A stretch of 64,000 nt of DNA, from contig CAVIAA010000001.1 in NCBI GenBank assembly GCA_963640685.1, positions 1 to 64,000 on the forward strand, in the 5' to 3' direction. Of the stretch, positions 47,843-56,763 are shown piece by piece. The notes beneath the pieces are model-generated. The model saw only the letters and a list, made by a program, of their open reading frames with translations, did not search any database and was not told the DNA's origin. How positions within the stretch are numbered: position 1 is the first letter of the stretch; the number at the start of each line of letters is the position of its first letter. This DNA comes from SFEL01 sp963640685 (lineage in GTDB: Bacteria; Bacillota; Clostridia; Christensenellales; CAG-138). A program made the position numbers and the translations under genes.

Positions 47843-50445
47843 TGAAGGACGGAACATCGAGATTTATTATAATATCGCTGGTGCTGCTCGGCCTGATGGG
47901 CGCGCTGATAGGTAAGCTGCGAGAGGTCACGATAGTCGAGGGAGCGCAGTACGCGGAGGCCGCGTCAAACACCAGCAAGAGCTCAATAGACATAAAGGGG
48001 ACCCGTGGCAGGATACTCGACCGCAACGGCGTCGTTCTCGCTTACAGCAAGAACAGCTACAACGTTGAGTTTTTGCGTAACGCGGATAACAGAACGGATT
48101 ACGACTCCGCGACCTATACCGATTCAATAATCAAGGCGATAAAGATAATCGAGGACGGCGGCGGAAAGACGATAGATACCTCCTATATAAAGAAGGACGA
48201 GGAGGGAAACATAGTTTACGATTGGGGCGTTGAAAGCAGGGCGGCTCAGGTGGCGAGGTACAAGAACTTCTGTCAGGCCATGGGCTTTGATATATCGACA
48301 TCACTTACCAAAAACGAGAAGATATCCGACAAGGCACTATGGGATACCAGCACATGGCCGACGGCGGAGGAGGCGTATACAAAGCTGCGGGCGCTGTGGT
48401 TCATACCGGAAAATCTGTCCTTTGAGGAGGCAAACAAGGTAATATCCATACGGCAGGAGGTGCTGCTTAACAACTACCGTGCGTATGAGCCGATAACCAT
48501 AGCTTACGATGTGAGCATGGAGGTCGTTGCGGAAATAAAGATGCGTGCGGACGAGCTGACCGGCCTGCAGACCAGCCAGAGCACAACGAGGGTATATCCG
48601 AGGGGCACGACCGCGGCGCATATACTCGGCTACCTCGGCAGAACGGCTACCGAGGAGATGGTAAAGGAGCAGGGGTATTCCTACGATGATTATATCGGCG
48701 TATCCGGCATAGAGTACACAATGGAGCAATACCTGACAGGCTCAACAAACGAGCGCAAGGGCAAGCGTGAGCTTGAACGCAACAAAAACGGCAGCGAAAT
48801 AAGGGAGCTTTCGTATACGCCCGCAAAAGACGGTGACGATGTTATGCTCACCATAGACATAAACTTCCAGAGCGTGGTGGAAAAGGCATTGGAGAATCTC
48901 ATAGCCGAAATAGACGCGAAGGAAGAGCAGAAGCTGACCCAGAACCACGACGATTATGACAAAAAGACCAACGGTAAGGCGGATGACATAAAGACGGCCA
49001 AGACCGGAGCGGCGGTCGTTATGAACGTAAACACCGGTCAGGTGCTGGCGATGGCATCTTATCCATCCTTTAACCCAAACTGGTTCATATCCGGCCTGAG
49101 CACCGAGCAGGCGGCGGAGCTTTTTAACAGCGACTACTCGGCGGAGACTACGCCCACACGAAACAAGGCGATATCTACAAAGCTGGCGCCGGGCTCGATA
49201 TTCAAGATGGTCACGGGCATAGCCGCCGCAGCGGAGGGCGTGCTGGATATAGACGAGCGAATAAGCTGCCAGTGGGAGTATATAATCAAATACACCGATG
49301 AAAACGGCGTTGAAAAGACAATCGAATCAAACGCGCCTAAATGCCACCTGACGAGCCGGAGCAAGATTGGCCAGCATGCCGACCAGACGCTGGCGGACGC
49401 CATAAAGAACTCCTGCAACTATTACTTCTGCGAGGCGGCATACAGGCTGGGTATCGATAAGCTGAATGAATGGGCAGGCAAGTTTGGCCTGACCAGCAAG
49501 ACGGGGATAGAGCTTACCGGCGAAACGGAGGGCATAGTCGGCGGGCAGAAGGTGCTTTTTGACAACTCCCTCGTGGGCGAGGACGGTACACTGGATATAT
49601 CCAACCAGAAGACCAGCCTTCCGAGCCTTGTATACCGCAAGCTGAAGGAAACGCTGGTAAAGTTCGTTGAAAGCCGGAACACCGACGTTGACGAGGCGGC
49701 GGTCGAACGCTGTGCGAAGCGGCTCATGGAGCTACAGGACGGCGACATAACCAACAAGGGACCCGAGATAAGGCGCATAATCAGCGAGGAGATAGACATT
49801 CCCGAGGGCATAACGCAGATGCGCAAGGACTGGGTGAACAGCATATCCTCGTTGCTCAACGAGATACAGTGGAAATCCACCCAGACCATACGAGCGGGCT
49901 TCGGCCAGGGCACAACGCTGGTCACTCCTATCGCAGTAGCGCGCTATGTAAGCGCCCTTGCAAACCATGGAACGGTATATGACGTTCATATAGTGGATAA
50001 GGTTATCGACAGCAGCGGCGCAACGGTTAAAAACGTGACCCCGAGCATATACAATCAGATAAACATATCCGATGATATATGGGAAGCGGTGAGCACCGGA
50101 ATGAAGGGCGTTGTTTCGCCGGAGGACGGCGGCACGGCATCCAGCGCCTTTAAGGATTATTCGGAGTTCAAAAAGAAATACATCGATACAGAGATGTTCG
50201 GCGGAAAGACCGGCTCCGCCCAGATAGGCCTTCGGTCGATCAACATAGACATAGAGAATACGTCCTGGTTCGTGGCCTTTGCGCCGCGTGAGCAGCCGGA
50301 AATAGCGATAGTTATATGCGTACCGTACGGGCTTTCGGGCTCCTCCAGCGTTCCGGCGATAGTGGACATACTAACGTATTACTTTGGCCAGACGGAGAAC
50401 GCGGCGCCGGAGAACCTCGTGGCGATAAACGGCCTGACGGAATAA
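47842..50445 (+). CDS. mrdA: Penicillin-binding protein 2 (transpeptidase) with long insertion
   Basis: Class B PBP that crosslinks lateral wall peptidoglycan with the Mre complex. 867 residues. N-terminal membrane helix, pedestal domain (GTRGRILDRNGVVLA), and transpeptidase domain with SxxK as APGSIFK, SxN as NSCNYYF and KTG as GGKTGSAQIG. About 80 extra residues (roughly 570-670) lie between the usual TGIELTGE and GFGQGTTLVTP blocks; they are charged and mostly helical. Most PBP2 proteins have about 650-750 residues. Confidence 0.95.
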   Translation: MKDGTSRFIIISLVLLGLMGALIGKLREVTIVEGAQYAEAASNTSKSSIDIKGTRGRILDRNGVVLAYSKNSYNVEFLRNADNRTDYDSATYTDSIIKAIKIIEDGGGKTIDTSYIKKDEEGNIVYDWGVESRAAQVARYKNFCQAMGFDISTSLTKNEKISDKALWDTSTWPTAEEAYTKLRALWFIPENLSFEEANKVISIRQEVLLNNYRAYEPITIAYDVSMEVVAEIKMRADELTGLQTSQSTTRVYPRGTTAAHILGYLGRTATEEMVKEQGYSYDDYIGVSGIEYTMEQYLTGSTNERKGKRELERNKNGSEIRELSYTPAKDGDDVMLTIDINFQSVVEKALENLIAEIDAKEEQKLTQNHDDYDKKTNGKADDIKTAKTGAAVVMNVNTGQVLAMASYPSFNPNWFISGLSTEQAAELFNSDYSAETTPTRNKAISTKLAPGSIFKMVTGIAAAAEGVLDIDERISCQWEYIIKYTDENGVEKTIESNAPKCHLTSRSKIGQHADQTLADAIKNSCNYYFCEAAYRLGIDKLNEWAGKFGLTSKTGIELTGETEGIVGGQKVLFDNSLVGEDGTLDISNQKTSLPSLVYRKLKETLVKFVESRNTDVDEAAVERCAKRLMELQDGDITNKGPEIRRIISEEIDIPEGITQMRKDWVNSISSLLNEIQWKSTQTIRAGFGQGTTLVTPIAVARYVSALANHGTVYDVHIVDKVIDSSGATVKNVTPSIYNQINISDDIWEAVSTGMKGVVSPEDGGTASSAFKDYSEFKKKYIDTEMFGGKTGSAQIGLRSINIDIENTSWFVAFAPREQPEIAIVICVPYGLSGSSSVPAIVDILTYYFGQTENAAPENLVAINGLTE

Positions 50446-50461
50446 ACAGAAAAGTACATAC

Positions 50462-50493
50462 AAAAACAGGGCAGCTCACGCTACCCTGTTTTT
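50462..50493. terminator. Bidirectional terminator
   Basis: AAAAACAGGG-C-AGC, TCAC loop, GCT-ACCCTGTTTTT: a near-perfect stem with A-run and T-run, serving mrdA and the convergent FMN-binding gene. Confidence 0.88.
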
Positions 50494-50506
50494 ATGCTCG
50501 GTTTTG

Positions 50507-51034
50507 TTACTTTATGTTGGCAACATAATCGAGGACAACGTTTACGCCGTCAACGATAGCGCCGGAGCTCACGGAGGCACCGCTTACGGAGTCGATGTTG
50601 TCCTTGAGCTTGAGGGGGGCAGTCTTTCCTTTGAACTGCTCGGTAAAGGCGGGCTCCTTGGTCTTAGCACCGAGGCCTGCAGTTTCGGAGAAGTTCGCGC
50701 CGCCTACATTTATGCCGGTTATTACGCCATCTGCGTCTACACCGACGACGACCTCGATCTCTCCGCCGTAGCCCTTAACGGTGACCTGAGCGGTATAGCC
50801 CACGGTTTCCCCGTTTGCGGTTCCCTTATAGCAGTAGTCGATAGCGTCGTTGTCGACAGCCATCTCTTCAAATTCGGTCGCAGTGGGGAGAACGGCGCGG
50901 CGAGCCTCGTCCGCAGCGGCAAGTGTCTGTTCCTTGATTACGGGAGCAGTAACTTCGTTCGTGAGCCCCAGCGCACAGCCGGCGATGAGTGCTATAAGTC
51001 CGAGTACTATCCAAGCGGGCCACTTCTTATCCAT
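50507..51034 (-). CDS. FMN-binding domain membrane protein (RnfG/NqrC-like)
   Basis: 175 residues. One N-terminal membrane helix (about 7-23), then an extracytoplasmic FMN_bind domain. The flavinylation motif near the C-terminus reads DSVSGASVSSGAIVDGVN, matching D-x2-[ST]-G-A-[ST]-x-[ST] with Ser as the likely FMN acceptor. The segment SETAGLGAKTKEPAF is also typical. No other Rnf or Nqr genes are nearby, so it is a stand-alone flavoprotein. The apbE gene is divergent next door and likely makes the bond. Confidence 0.92.
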   Translation of the reverse strand: MDKKWPAWIVLGLIALIAGCALGLTNEVTAPVIKEQTLAAADEARRAVLPTATEFEEMAVDNDAIDYCYKGTANGETVGYTAQVTVKGYGGEIEVVVGVDADGVITGINVGGANFSETAGLGAKTKEPAFTEQFKGKTAPLKLKDNIDSVSGASVSSGAIVDGVNVVLDYVANIK

Positions 51035-51228
51035 GACTAGAAAACCTCCTAAAGAAAAAGAGAATTAAGTTTATAAACCTCTGAAATTCAGCGTTTTCAT
51101 TATAGCACAGCCGGCGGTGACTTTCCAGTAGAAATAATAGATATTATTTTCACGCACTTTCCGCCTGTGAAAACAGAAAAATGCCGTGCCTGCTGGAAAA
51201 AATAGCTCTGTAAAACGTGGAGCAACGG

Positions 51229-51237
51229 TGTTATAAT
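51229..51237 (+). promoter_or_regulatory. Extended -10 promoter of apbE, leaderless
   Basis: TG-T-TATAAT with only a weak -35 match (TGTAAA, 17 nt upstream). The -10 box ends 6 nt before the ATG at 51244 and no ribosome site is present. Confidence 0.55.
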
Positions 51238-51243
51238 CATGGA

Positions 51244-52233
51244 ATGAAGAAATGTAAGGTAAAAATGTATGGACTCTTAGCGGCCGCATTTGCGCTGTGC
51301 ATGAGCGGGTGCAGTGCCGCGCCGGCGTATAATTCTGCCGTTGGGTTCTATCTCGATACTGTGGTCACGGTCTCCGGCTATGCCGACGAGGCGGTGCTGC
51401 GCTCTGCCGTGGATAAGTGCGGCGAATACGAGGCGCTGCTCAGCAGGACGGTTGAGGGCAGCGATGTATGGCGCATAAACCACGCAAACGGCCAGCCGGT
51501 CGAGGTATCCGACGAGACGGCGGAGCTGCTTGAAACGGCGCTTGAGGTATGCGAAAAGAGCAGCGGCGCGCTGGATATAACCATTGCACCGTGCAGCAGC
51601 CTCTGGGACTTTAAGGCGGAATCGCCTGCGCTGCCGGATGAGAAGGCGATAGCGAAGGCGGCGAAGCTCGTTGACTACACAAAGCTGAAGCTCGACGGTA
51701 ATACCGTAACGCTCCCTGACGGCATGGGCATCGATCTCGGTGCGGTCGCAAAGGGTTACATTGCGGATAAGATAGTCGAATACCTGCGCACAGAGGGGGT
51801 AAAGAGCGCTATCGTGAACCTCGGCGGAAATGTTGCCCTGGTCGGCGGCAAGCCGGATGGCAGCGCATGGACGATAGGCATACAGGACCCAAACAGGGAG
51901 GACGGGACGTCGGCATACAGCATAAGCGGGCAAGACGAAAGCATAGTTACGAGCGGCGTTTACCAGCGCGGCTTTGATTTGGGCGGCATAAGGTATCACC
52001 ACATACTGGACGCCGAAACGGGGTACCCGGTACAAAACGGTTTGTCCTCGGTAACGATAATAACCGAAAGCTCGGCAATTGCTGATGCAATGTCCACGGC
52101 CTGCTTCGTTATGGGGCTGCGGGAAGGGCTGAGCTTTGCCCAAAGCATGGGCGTTGATGCGGTATTTATAGACGCGGAGGGAAATATGCACTGTACGCCC
52201 GCCATTGAGGGCAGGCTGGAAAGGGCAGAGTAA
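51244..52233 (+). CDS. apbE: FAD:protein FMN transferase
   Basis: Transfers FMN from FAD to Ser/Thr of extracytoplasmic flavoproteins. 329 residues with a lipoprotein signal ending in CMSGC. Family segments: GFYLDTVVTVSGY, DLGAVAKGYIADKIVEYL, NLGGNVALVGGKP, and HHILDAETGYPVQNGLSSVTIITESSAIADAMSTACFVMG with the metal-binding Asp. It faces the FMN-binding gene, its likely substrate. The ATG at 51244 appears leaderless; an open frame nine codons longer starts inside the promoter and is rejected. Confidence 0.93.
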   Translation: MKKCKVKMYGLLAAAFALCMSGCSAAPAYNSAVGFYLDTVVTVSGYADEAVLRSAVDKCGEYEALLSRTVEGSDVWRINHANGQPVEVSDETAELLETALEVCEKSSGALDITIAPCSSLWDFKAESPALPDEKAIAKAAKLVDYTKLKLDGNTVTLPDGMGIDLGAVAKGYIADKIVEYLRTEGVKSAIVNLGGNVALVGGKPDGSAWTIGIQDPNREDGTSAYSISGQDESIVTSGVYQRGFDLGGIRYHHILDAETGYPVQNGLSSVTIITESSAIADAMSTACFVMGLREGLSFAQSMGVDAVFIDAEGNMHCTPAIEGRLERAE

Positions 52234-52234
52234 C

Positions 52235-53626
52235 ATGGATAACAAAAAGCTGGAAAAAAACGAAATGGACATGACCACAGGCCCCTTGTTCGGCAAGCTT
52301 GTGGCCTATGCCGTGCCGGTCATGCTGACCGGCATACTGCAGCTGCTCTTTAACGCGGCGGATCTTATAGTCGTTGGCCGCTATGCCGGCAGCACGGCTC
52401 TCGCCGCGGTTGGCTCAACTACCCAGCTTACCAACCTTATCGTGAATGTATTCATGATGATATCCGTAGGCGTGAGCGTCGTCGTGGCGCAGCACTACGG
52501 CGCGCATGAGCCTGTTGAGGTTGGGCAAACGGTATCCGCCGCAATGCTCATGAGCCTTATGTTGGGTGTCCTGGTTTGCGCAATAGGCATTACGGTGAGC
52601 AGACCCATGCTGGAGCTTATGGGGTCGCCGGAGGACGTAATAGATCAGTCTGCGCTGTATTTGAAGATATATTTTACGAGCATGCCTGCCTTTATGGTCT
52701 ACAACTTCGGCGCCTCGGCGCTCAGGGCTGTCGGCGACACGAGGCGGCCGATGATGTTCTTAAGCATTGCCGGCGTAATAAATATCATACTGAACCTCGT
52801 TACGGTGATATGCTTTAACATGGGCGTTGCAGGTGTTGCAATAGCGACCTCGGTTTCTCAGTATATCTCTGCTGCGTGCGTTGTGCTCAGCCTGATAAGG
52901 ACGGAAAGCTGCCTGCACCTTGACATTGGGCATATGGCGCTGCATAAGGATAAGGTGCTGGCGATACTCAAGGTCGGCCTTCCTGCAGGGCTGCAGAGCT
53001 TTGTGTTTTCAATTTCAAACGTGCTCATACAGTCCTCGGTAAATTCCTTCGGCTCGGTGGTCATGGCGGGCAGCGCGGCCTCGGCAAATATAGAGGGGTT
53101 TATATACATATCCATGAGTGCCGTCGTTCAGGCCGCAATGGCGTTCACCGGCCAGAATATAGGTGCGCGAAGGTTTGAGAGGATAGGCGAGGTCGTAAGA
53201 AAGAGCATACTGCTGCAAATAGTCGTGTCAGGCATATTGGCCGTGGTGTGCTGCACATTTTCGGAGCAGCTTATAAGCATATACGCCAAGGAGGACGCAG
53301 GTGTGATAGCTTCCGGCGTATCGAGGCTCAGGATAATCAGCAGCCTGTATTTTATAATGGGCATATCGGATATAGCGGTCGGCGCGATGCGCGGAATGGG
53401 CAATTCAACAGTGCCGATGATAATAAGCGTGCTCGGCATATGCGTATTGAGGATAGTATGGCTGTATACAGTGTTTAAAGCCGTAAGGACGTTTGAAATG
53501 CTTATAATAAGCTATCCCGTTTCCTGGCTGATAACCCTGATAATGCAGTATATATGCTACGGCATAGTAAAGCGCAGAACGATAGAGCGGCTGAAGACGG
53601 AGCCCGGGTGCGCCGTAGGAGATTAG
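52235..53626 (+). CDS. MATE-family multidrug exporter
   Basis: 463 residues, about twelve helices. N-terminal GPLFGKLVAYAVPVMLTGILQLLFNAADLIVVGRYAGSTALAAVGSTTQL is the MATE signature, repeated in weaker form in the second half (MAGSAASANIEGFIY). It exports cationic drugs or metabolites against Na+ or H+. It starts 2 nt after apbE, so they are co-transcribed. Its stop overlaps the convergent TSUP stop by two bases (TTAG). Confidence 0.94.
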   Translation: MDNKKLEKNEMDMTTGPLFGKLVAYAVPVMLTGILQLLFNAADLIVVGRYAGSTALAAVGSTTQLTNLIVNVFMMISVGVSVVVAQHYGAHEPVEVGQTVSAAMLMSLMLGVLVCAIGITVSRPMLELMGSPEDVIDQSALYLKIYFTSMPAFMVYNFGASALRAVGDTRRPMMFLSIAGVINIILNLVTVICFNMGVAGVAIATSVSQYISAACVVLSLIRTESCLHLDIGHMALHKDKVLAILKVGLPAGLQSFVFSISNVLIQSSVNSFGSVVMAGSAASANIEGFIYISMSAVVQAAMAFTGQNIGARRFERIGEVVRKSILLQIVVSGILAVVCCTFSEQLISIYAKEDAGVIASGVSRLRIISSLYFIMGISDIAVGAMRGMGNSTVPMIISVLGICVLRIVWLYTVFKAVRTFEMLIISYPVSWLITLIMQYICYGIVKRRTIERLKTEPGCAVGD

Positions 53627-54390
53627 AAAAACAGCTGCGAAATCACCTTTATGAAGAGCAGTATGATCACTGCCGCCATTATCGGGCGGATAAACCTTGC
53701 GCCGTTTTTTACGGCGAGGCTGCTGCCAACGTAGTTGCCGAGCATTGCACAGAGGGCGCAGGGTATGCCTACGGCGAACCACACCTTGCCTGCGAGCACG
53801 AAGGTCACAAGTGCGCCTATATTGGAGGCAAGGTTGACCACCTTTGCGTTGCCGCTGGCGGTGATGAGGTCATAGCCCATCAGCGAGCAGAAAAGCATTA
53901 TATAAAACGTTCCGGAGCCCGGGCCGAAAAAACCATCGTACAGGCCGACACAGAGACCTATCAGCAGCGCGTATGCGGCGAATTTAAGCGGTGTGAGGCT
54001 CTTTTCCTGTCCCTCTGCCCCAAAGCCTCTGTTGAGGCTCAAAAACACCGCAGCAGCGGGCAACAGTACCATCAGCACCATATTGAGGTACCTTTCGCTC
54101 AGCAGTAGCGCGAGCCTTGCGCCAAAGGCGGAGCCTATCAGCGCACCTGCGGCTGCCGTCAGCGCCGCTTTCCATTTTATCGCGCCGCTCCTGCCGTATT
54201 TTACAACGCTTGTTGCGGTGCCAATGCTCATTGCGAATTTATTCGTTCCATATACCGTGTGTATGGGTATGCCGGCAAGCATGGCAACAGGCAGGGAAAT
54301 CAGCCCGCCGCCGCCGGCTACGGCGTCGGTAAACCCGGCAAGAAAATACCCCGGACATACTATGAGCAGCTTTTGCAGAATATCGGTCAA
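53623..54390 (-). CDS. TSUP-family permease (TauE/SafE)
   Basis: 255 residues, about eight helices. Landmarks are FLAGFTDAVAGGGGLISLPVAMLAGIP at the N-terminus and GLYDGFFGPGSGTFYIMLF in the second half, the two TSUP repeats. Relatives carry sulfite, sulfoacetate or other small anions. The start is a TTG at 54390 with AAGGAGG 9-10 nt upstream; the ATG 23 codons earlier lies beyond the promoter. A LysR regulator gene precedes it on the same strand. Confidence 0.9.
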   Translation of the reverse strand: MTDILQKLLIVCPGYFLAGFTDAVAGGGGLISLPVAMLAGIPIHTVYGTNKFAMSIGTATSVVKYGRSGAIKWKAALTAAAGALIGSAFGARLALLLSERYLNMVLMVLLPAAAVFLSLNRGFGAEGQEKSLTPLKFAAYALLIGLCVGLYDGFFGPGSGTFYIMLFCSLMGYDLITASGNAKVVNLASNIGALVTFVLAGKVWFAVGIPCALCAMLGNYVGSSLAVKNGARFIRPIMAAVIILLFIKVISQLFF

Positions 54391-54411
54391 TCTAAGTTCC
54401 CTCCTTTGTGC

Positions 54412-54456
54412 GCTGTATATATGGATTATAACACGAACAGGAGGATTAAATACAGC
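54412..54456. promoter_or_regulatory. TSUP promoter flanked by inverted repeat
   Basis: Minus-strand TATAAT (54430-54425) with extended TG-T. The arms GCTGTAT (54412-54418) and ATACAGC (54450-54456) are perfect inverted repeats flanking it. LysR binding is possible but not shown. Confidence 0.5.
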
Positions 54457-54485
54457 CATACCGGTAAATAAGATGTGATACCCTT

Positions 54486-55373
54486 TTACAGCGGCGGATA
54501 TGTGCCGAGCTCGCTTATTATGCGCTGAGAATACTCTATAAACGTGCGGGCAGCAAGCGAGGCATTCTGGAGCGATTTTACGATTATGCCCATATGACGG
54601 TATTCGCAGGGCGAAAGCTCTTTTTTAATGACGTTTGCTTCAAGGCTGTCCAGCACCATCTCAGGCATGACCGTCACGCCCAGGCCGTGCTGTATCATTG
54701 CGATTATTCCCCTGTTTTCCATGGTTGAGAAGGAAAGGCGGGGGGTTATTCCGCTGCCCTTTACGACCTCGGAAACGTCGTAGTCAAAGCCCTCGTATGA
54801 GAGTATGAACGGGTCCTCTGCAAGCTCGCTGAGGCTCACGCTTTCGCTGTTCACGAGCCGGTGCCCGGGGGGAAGCAGTGCAAGCATCCTGTCCGAGGCC
54901 AGGTGTATCCATTCATAGCTTGGCGGCGGGTTGCTCATTATTGCAAAGTCGATGACGGATTCGTCGAGCTGATTCAAGAGCGAATCGTTGCCGCCAACGA
55001 TTATCTCTATTTGTATGCCGGGATAATCCCGACTAAATTCTTCGATTATTTTGGGCAGCCACAGCACCGAGGCACTGGCAAAGGTGCCGATGCGGAGCTT
55101 GCCGAAGCTCATGCCGCGTATATTTGCAACTATCTGGTCGAGGTGGTCGTTTGCGTTGAGTATTTCGCGCACGGCAGGCAGCAGCGCCTTTCCGTTTTCC
55201 GTCAGCCGAACGCCGCCCTTGCCGCGAATGAGCACCGGAAAGCCGAATTCATCCTCGATAGTCCGTATCAGGTGGCTTACGCCGGACTGGGTGAAGCCGA
55301 GCTGGTTGCCAGCGGCGGTAAGGCTCTGCGTTTCTATTACCTTTAGAAGCACCTCTAATTTTTTGATATCCAC
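54486..55373 (-). CDS. LysR-family transcriptional regulator
   Basis: 295 residues. N-terminal winged HTH: LEVLLKVIETQSLTAAGNQLGFTQSGVSHLIRTIEDEFGFPVLIRGKGGVRLTENG. The rest is the two-lobed effector domain. The start is a GTG at 55373 with AAGGAGG 8 nt upstream. It lies 95 nt upstream of the TSUP permease gene on the same strand and may control it; LysR proteins usually also control themselves. Confidence 0.93.
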   Translation of the reverse strand: MDIKKLEVLLKVIETQSLTAAGNQLGFTQSGVSHLIRTIEDEFGFPVLIRGKGGVRLTENGKALLPAVREILNANDHLDQIVANIRGMSFGKLRIGTFASASVLWLPKIIEEFSRDYPGIQIEIIVGGNDSLLNQLDESVIDFAIMSNPPPSYEWIHLASDRMLALLPPGHRLVNSESVSLSELAEDPFILSYEGFDYDVSEVVKGSGITPRLSFSTMENRGIIAMIQHGLGVTVMPEMVLDSLEANVIKKELSPCEYRHMGIIVKSLQNASLAARTFIEYSQRIISELGTYPPL

Positions 55374-55656
55374 TATACACGCCTCCTTAACATGAGAAAT
55401 GTTCATGAAGGTTCAATAAAACATTCATTTTACTTATGTTGTTTTTTATATTATAATAACAACAAGAAAAATACAAGCTAAATTTGTATTTGCACGAAGA
55501 AGCAAGTGCCATTTAATGTTTCCCCCACAATGCTTGACAAAGCACCAGTTATCCCCGACTGCAACAAAAGGCTCCCGAATTTAAGGGGCTTTTTATTGTT
55601 TTTGGGAAGACTTGGGTTTGTGATAATTATATCTGTTGGAAAGAGCGGAATTGGTG
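55374..55656. other. Intergenic region between lysR and selD
   Basis: About 280 bp, AT-rich near the LysR gene. An imperfect terminator-like sequence (GGCTCCC ... GGGGCTTTTT) lies at about 55570-55602. No tRNA-Sec gene or other RNA gene was recognised, and no coding frame. Confidence 0.4.
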
Positions 55657-55662
55657 TATAAT
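55657..55662 (+). promoter_or_regulatory. -10 box of selD promoter
   Basis: TATAAT 33 nt before the ATG; the -35 match (TTGGAA at 15 nt) is weak. An AGGAAAGG ribosome site follows. Confidence 0.5.
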
Positions 55663-55695
55663 GGCGTTAGAACAGGAAAGGAACCGTGATTTGCA

Positions 55696-56736
55696 ATGAA
55701 CAACGACGTTCGCCTGACCTCGATGACATCCTGCGGCGGCTGAGCTGCCAAAATAGGTCCGGGAGTGCTGGACGCAATGCTTTCGACTCTGCCGAAAAAT
55801 TCCGACCCGAGGCTCATAGTGGGCTTTGACACGGCGGATGACGCGGCAGTATATAAAATAAACGACGACACGGCGATAATTCAAACCGTGGATTTTTTTC
55901 CGCCGATGGTGGACGACCCGTATACCTTCGGTCAGGTCGCGGCGGCCAATGCGCTCAGCGACATATATGCGATGGGCGGCGAGCCAAAGCTGGCGCTTAA
56001 CCTCTTCTGCTTCCCCTCAAAAAAGCTGCCGGAGGAGGCCATAAAGGCCATCCTTGCAGGCGGGGCGGATAAGGTGCTTGAGGCGGGGGCGATACTCTGC
56101 GGCGGGCACACTATCGAGGATCCGGAGCCGAAGTACGGCCTTGCCGTTACCGGCTTTGTGAACCCGGGCAGGGTGCTTTCGAATGCATCTGCAAGGGAGG
56201 GCGACCTGCTGATACTTACAAAGCCCATCGGCAGCGGCATACTGACGACCGCGGCAAAGGCGCAGCTTCTCTTTGGTGAGCAGGAAAAGCAACTGATAGC
56301 CACTATGACGGCGCTAAACGCAAAGGCGCAGCGCTCAATGATGAAATTCGATATCAACTCCTGCACCGACATAACCGGCTTCGGTCTTATGGGGCATGTG
56401 CGCGAAATGGCGGAGGGCAGCGGGCTCACGGCCGAGATAACGGCGGACGCGGTGCCGATGCTGGATGGTGCGCTGAGCTTCGCAAATATGGGCATAATAC
56501 CCGCCGGCGCGTACCGCAACAGGGAATTTATCGGGGAAAAGGTCAGCATACGGGAGGACGTGGACAGAGCCGTTGCCGATATACTCTTTGACCCGCAGAC
56601 CTCCGGAGGGCTGCTCATTAGCCTGCCGGAAAAGCAGGCATACGCCCTTTTGGAGGATATACGGAGCCATACGCCTGCCGCCGCCATAATCGGCCGAATG
56701 AAGGCCAAGGGATGGTATGCGATAGAGGTAATATAA
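55696..56736 (+). CDS. selD: Selenide, water dikinase with Sec16 (TGA 55741-55743)
   Basis: Makes selenophosphate, the selenium donor for Sec-tRNA. 346 residues when the TGA at codon 16 is read as selenocysteine. N-terminus: RLTSMTSCGG-U-AAKIGPGVLDAML, where the catalytic Cys/Sec precedes the essential Lys of AAK. Downstream GFDTADDAAVYKINDDTAIIQTVDFFPPMVDDPYTFGQVAAANALSDIYAMGG is the ATP/metal site. Many SelD proteins carry Sec at exactly this point. Starting at the later ATG (55765) would remove the active site. selA, selB and the Sec tRNA are not in this window. Confidence 0.96.
55741..55773 (+). promoter_or_regulatory. Sec codon and SECIS element of selD
   Basis: TGA followed by stem GTCC (55757-55760) / GGAC (55770-55773) with loop GGGAGTGCT. 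The loop begins 17 nt after the TGA and opens with G. The stem is short, so the fold is less sure than the codon assignment. Confidence 0.65.
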
Positions 56737-56763
56737 AAAACACCGAACGGAGGAGAATGTCTT

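Noticed and set aside
55570..55602. Terminator between lysR and selD
   Set aside because: The stem needs a C-C mismatch and several wobbles; kept only as a note in the intergenic entry.
55765..55767. ATG as start of selD
   Set aside because: It would delete the conserved Cys/Sec-Gly-Lys active site that is encoded directly upstream across the TGA.
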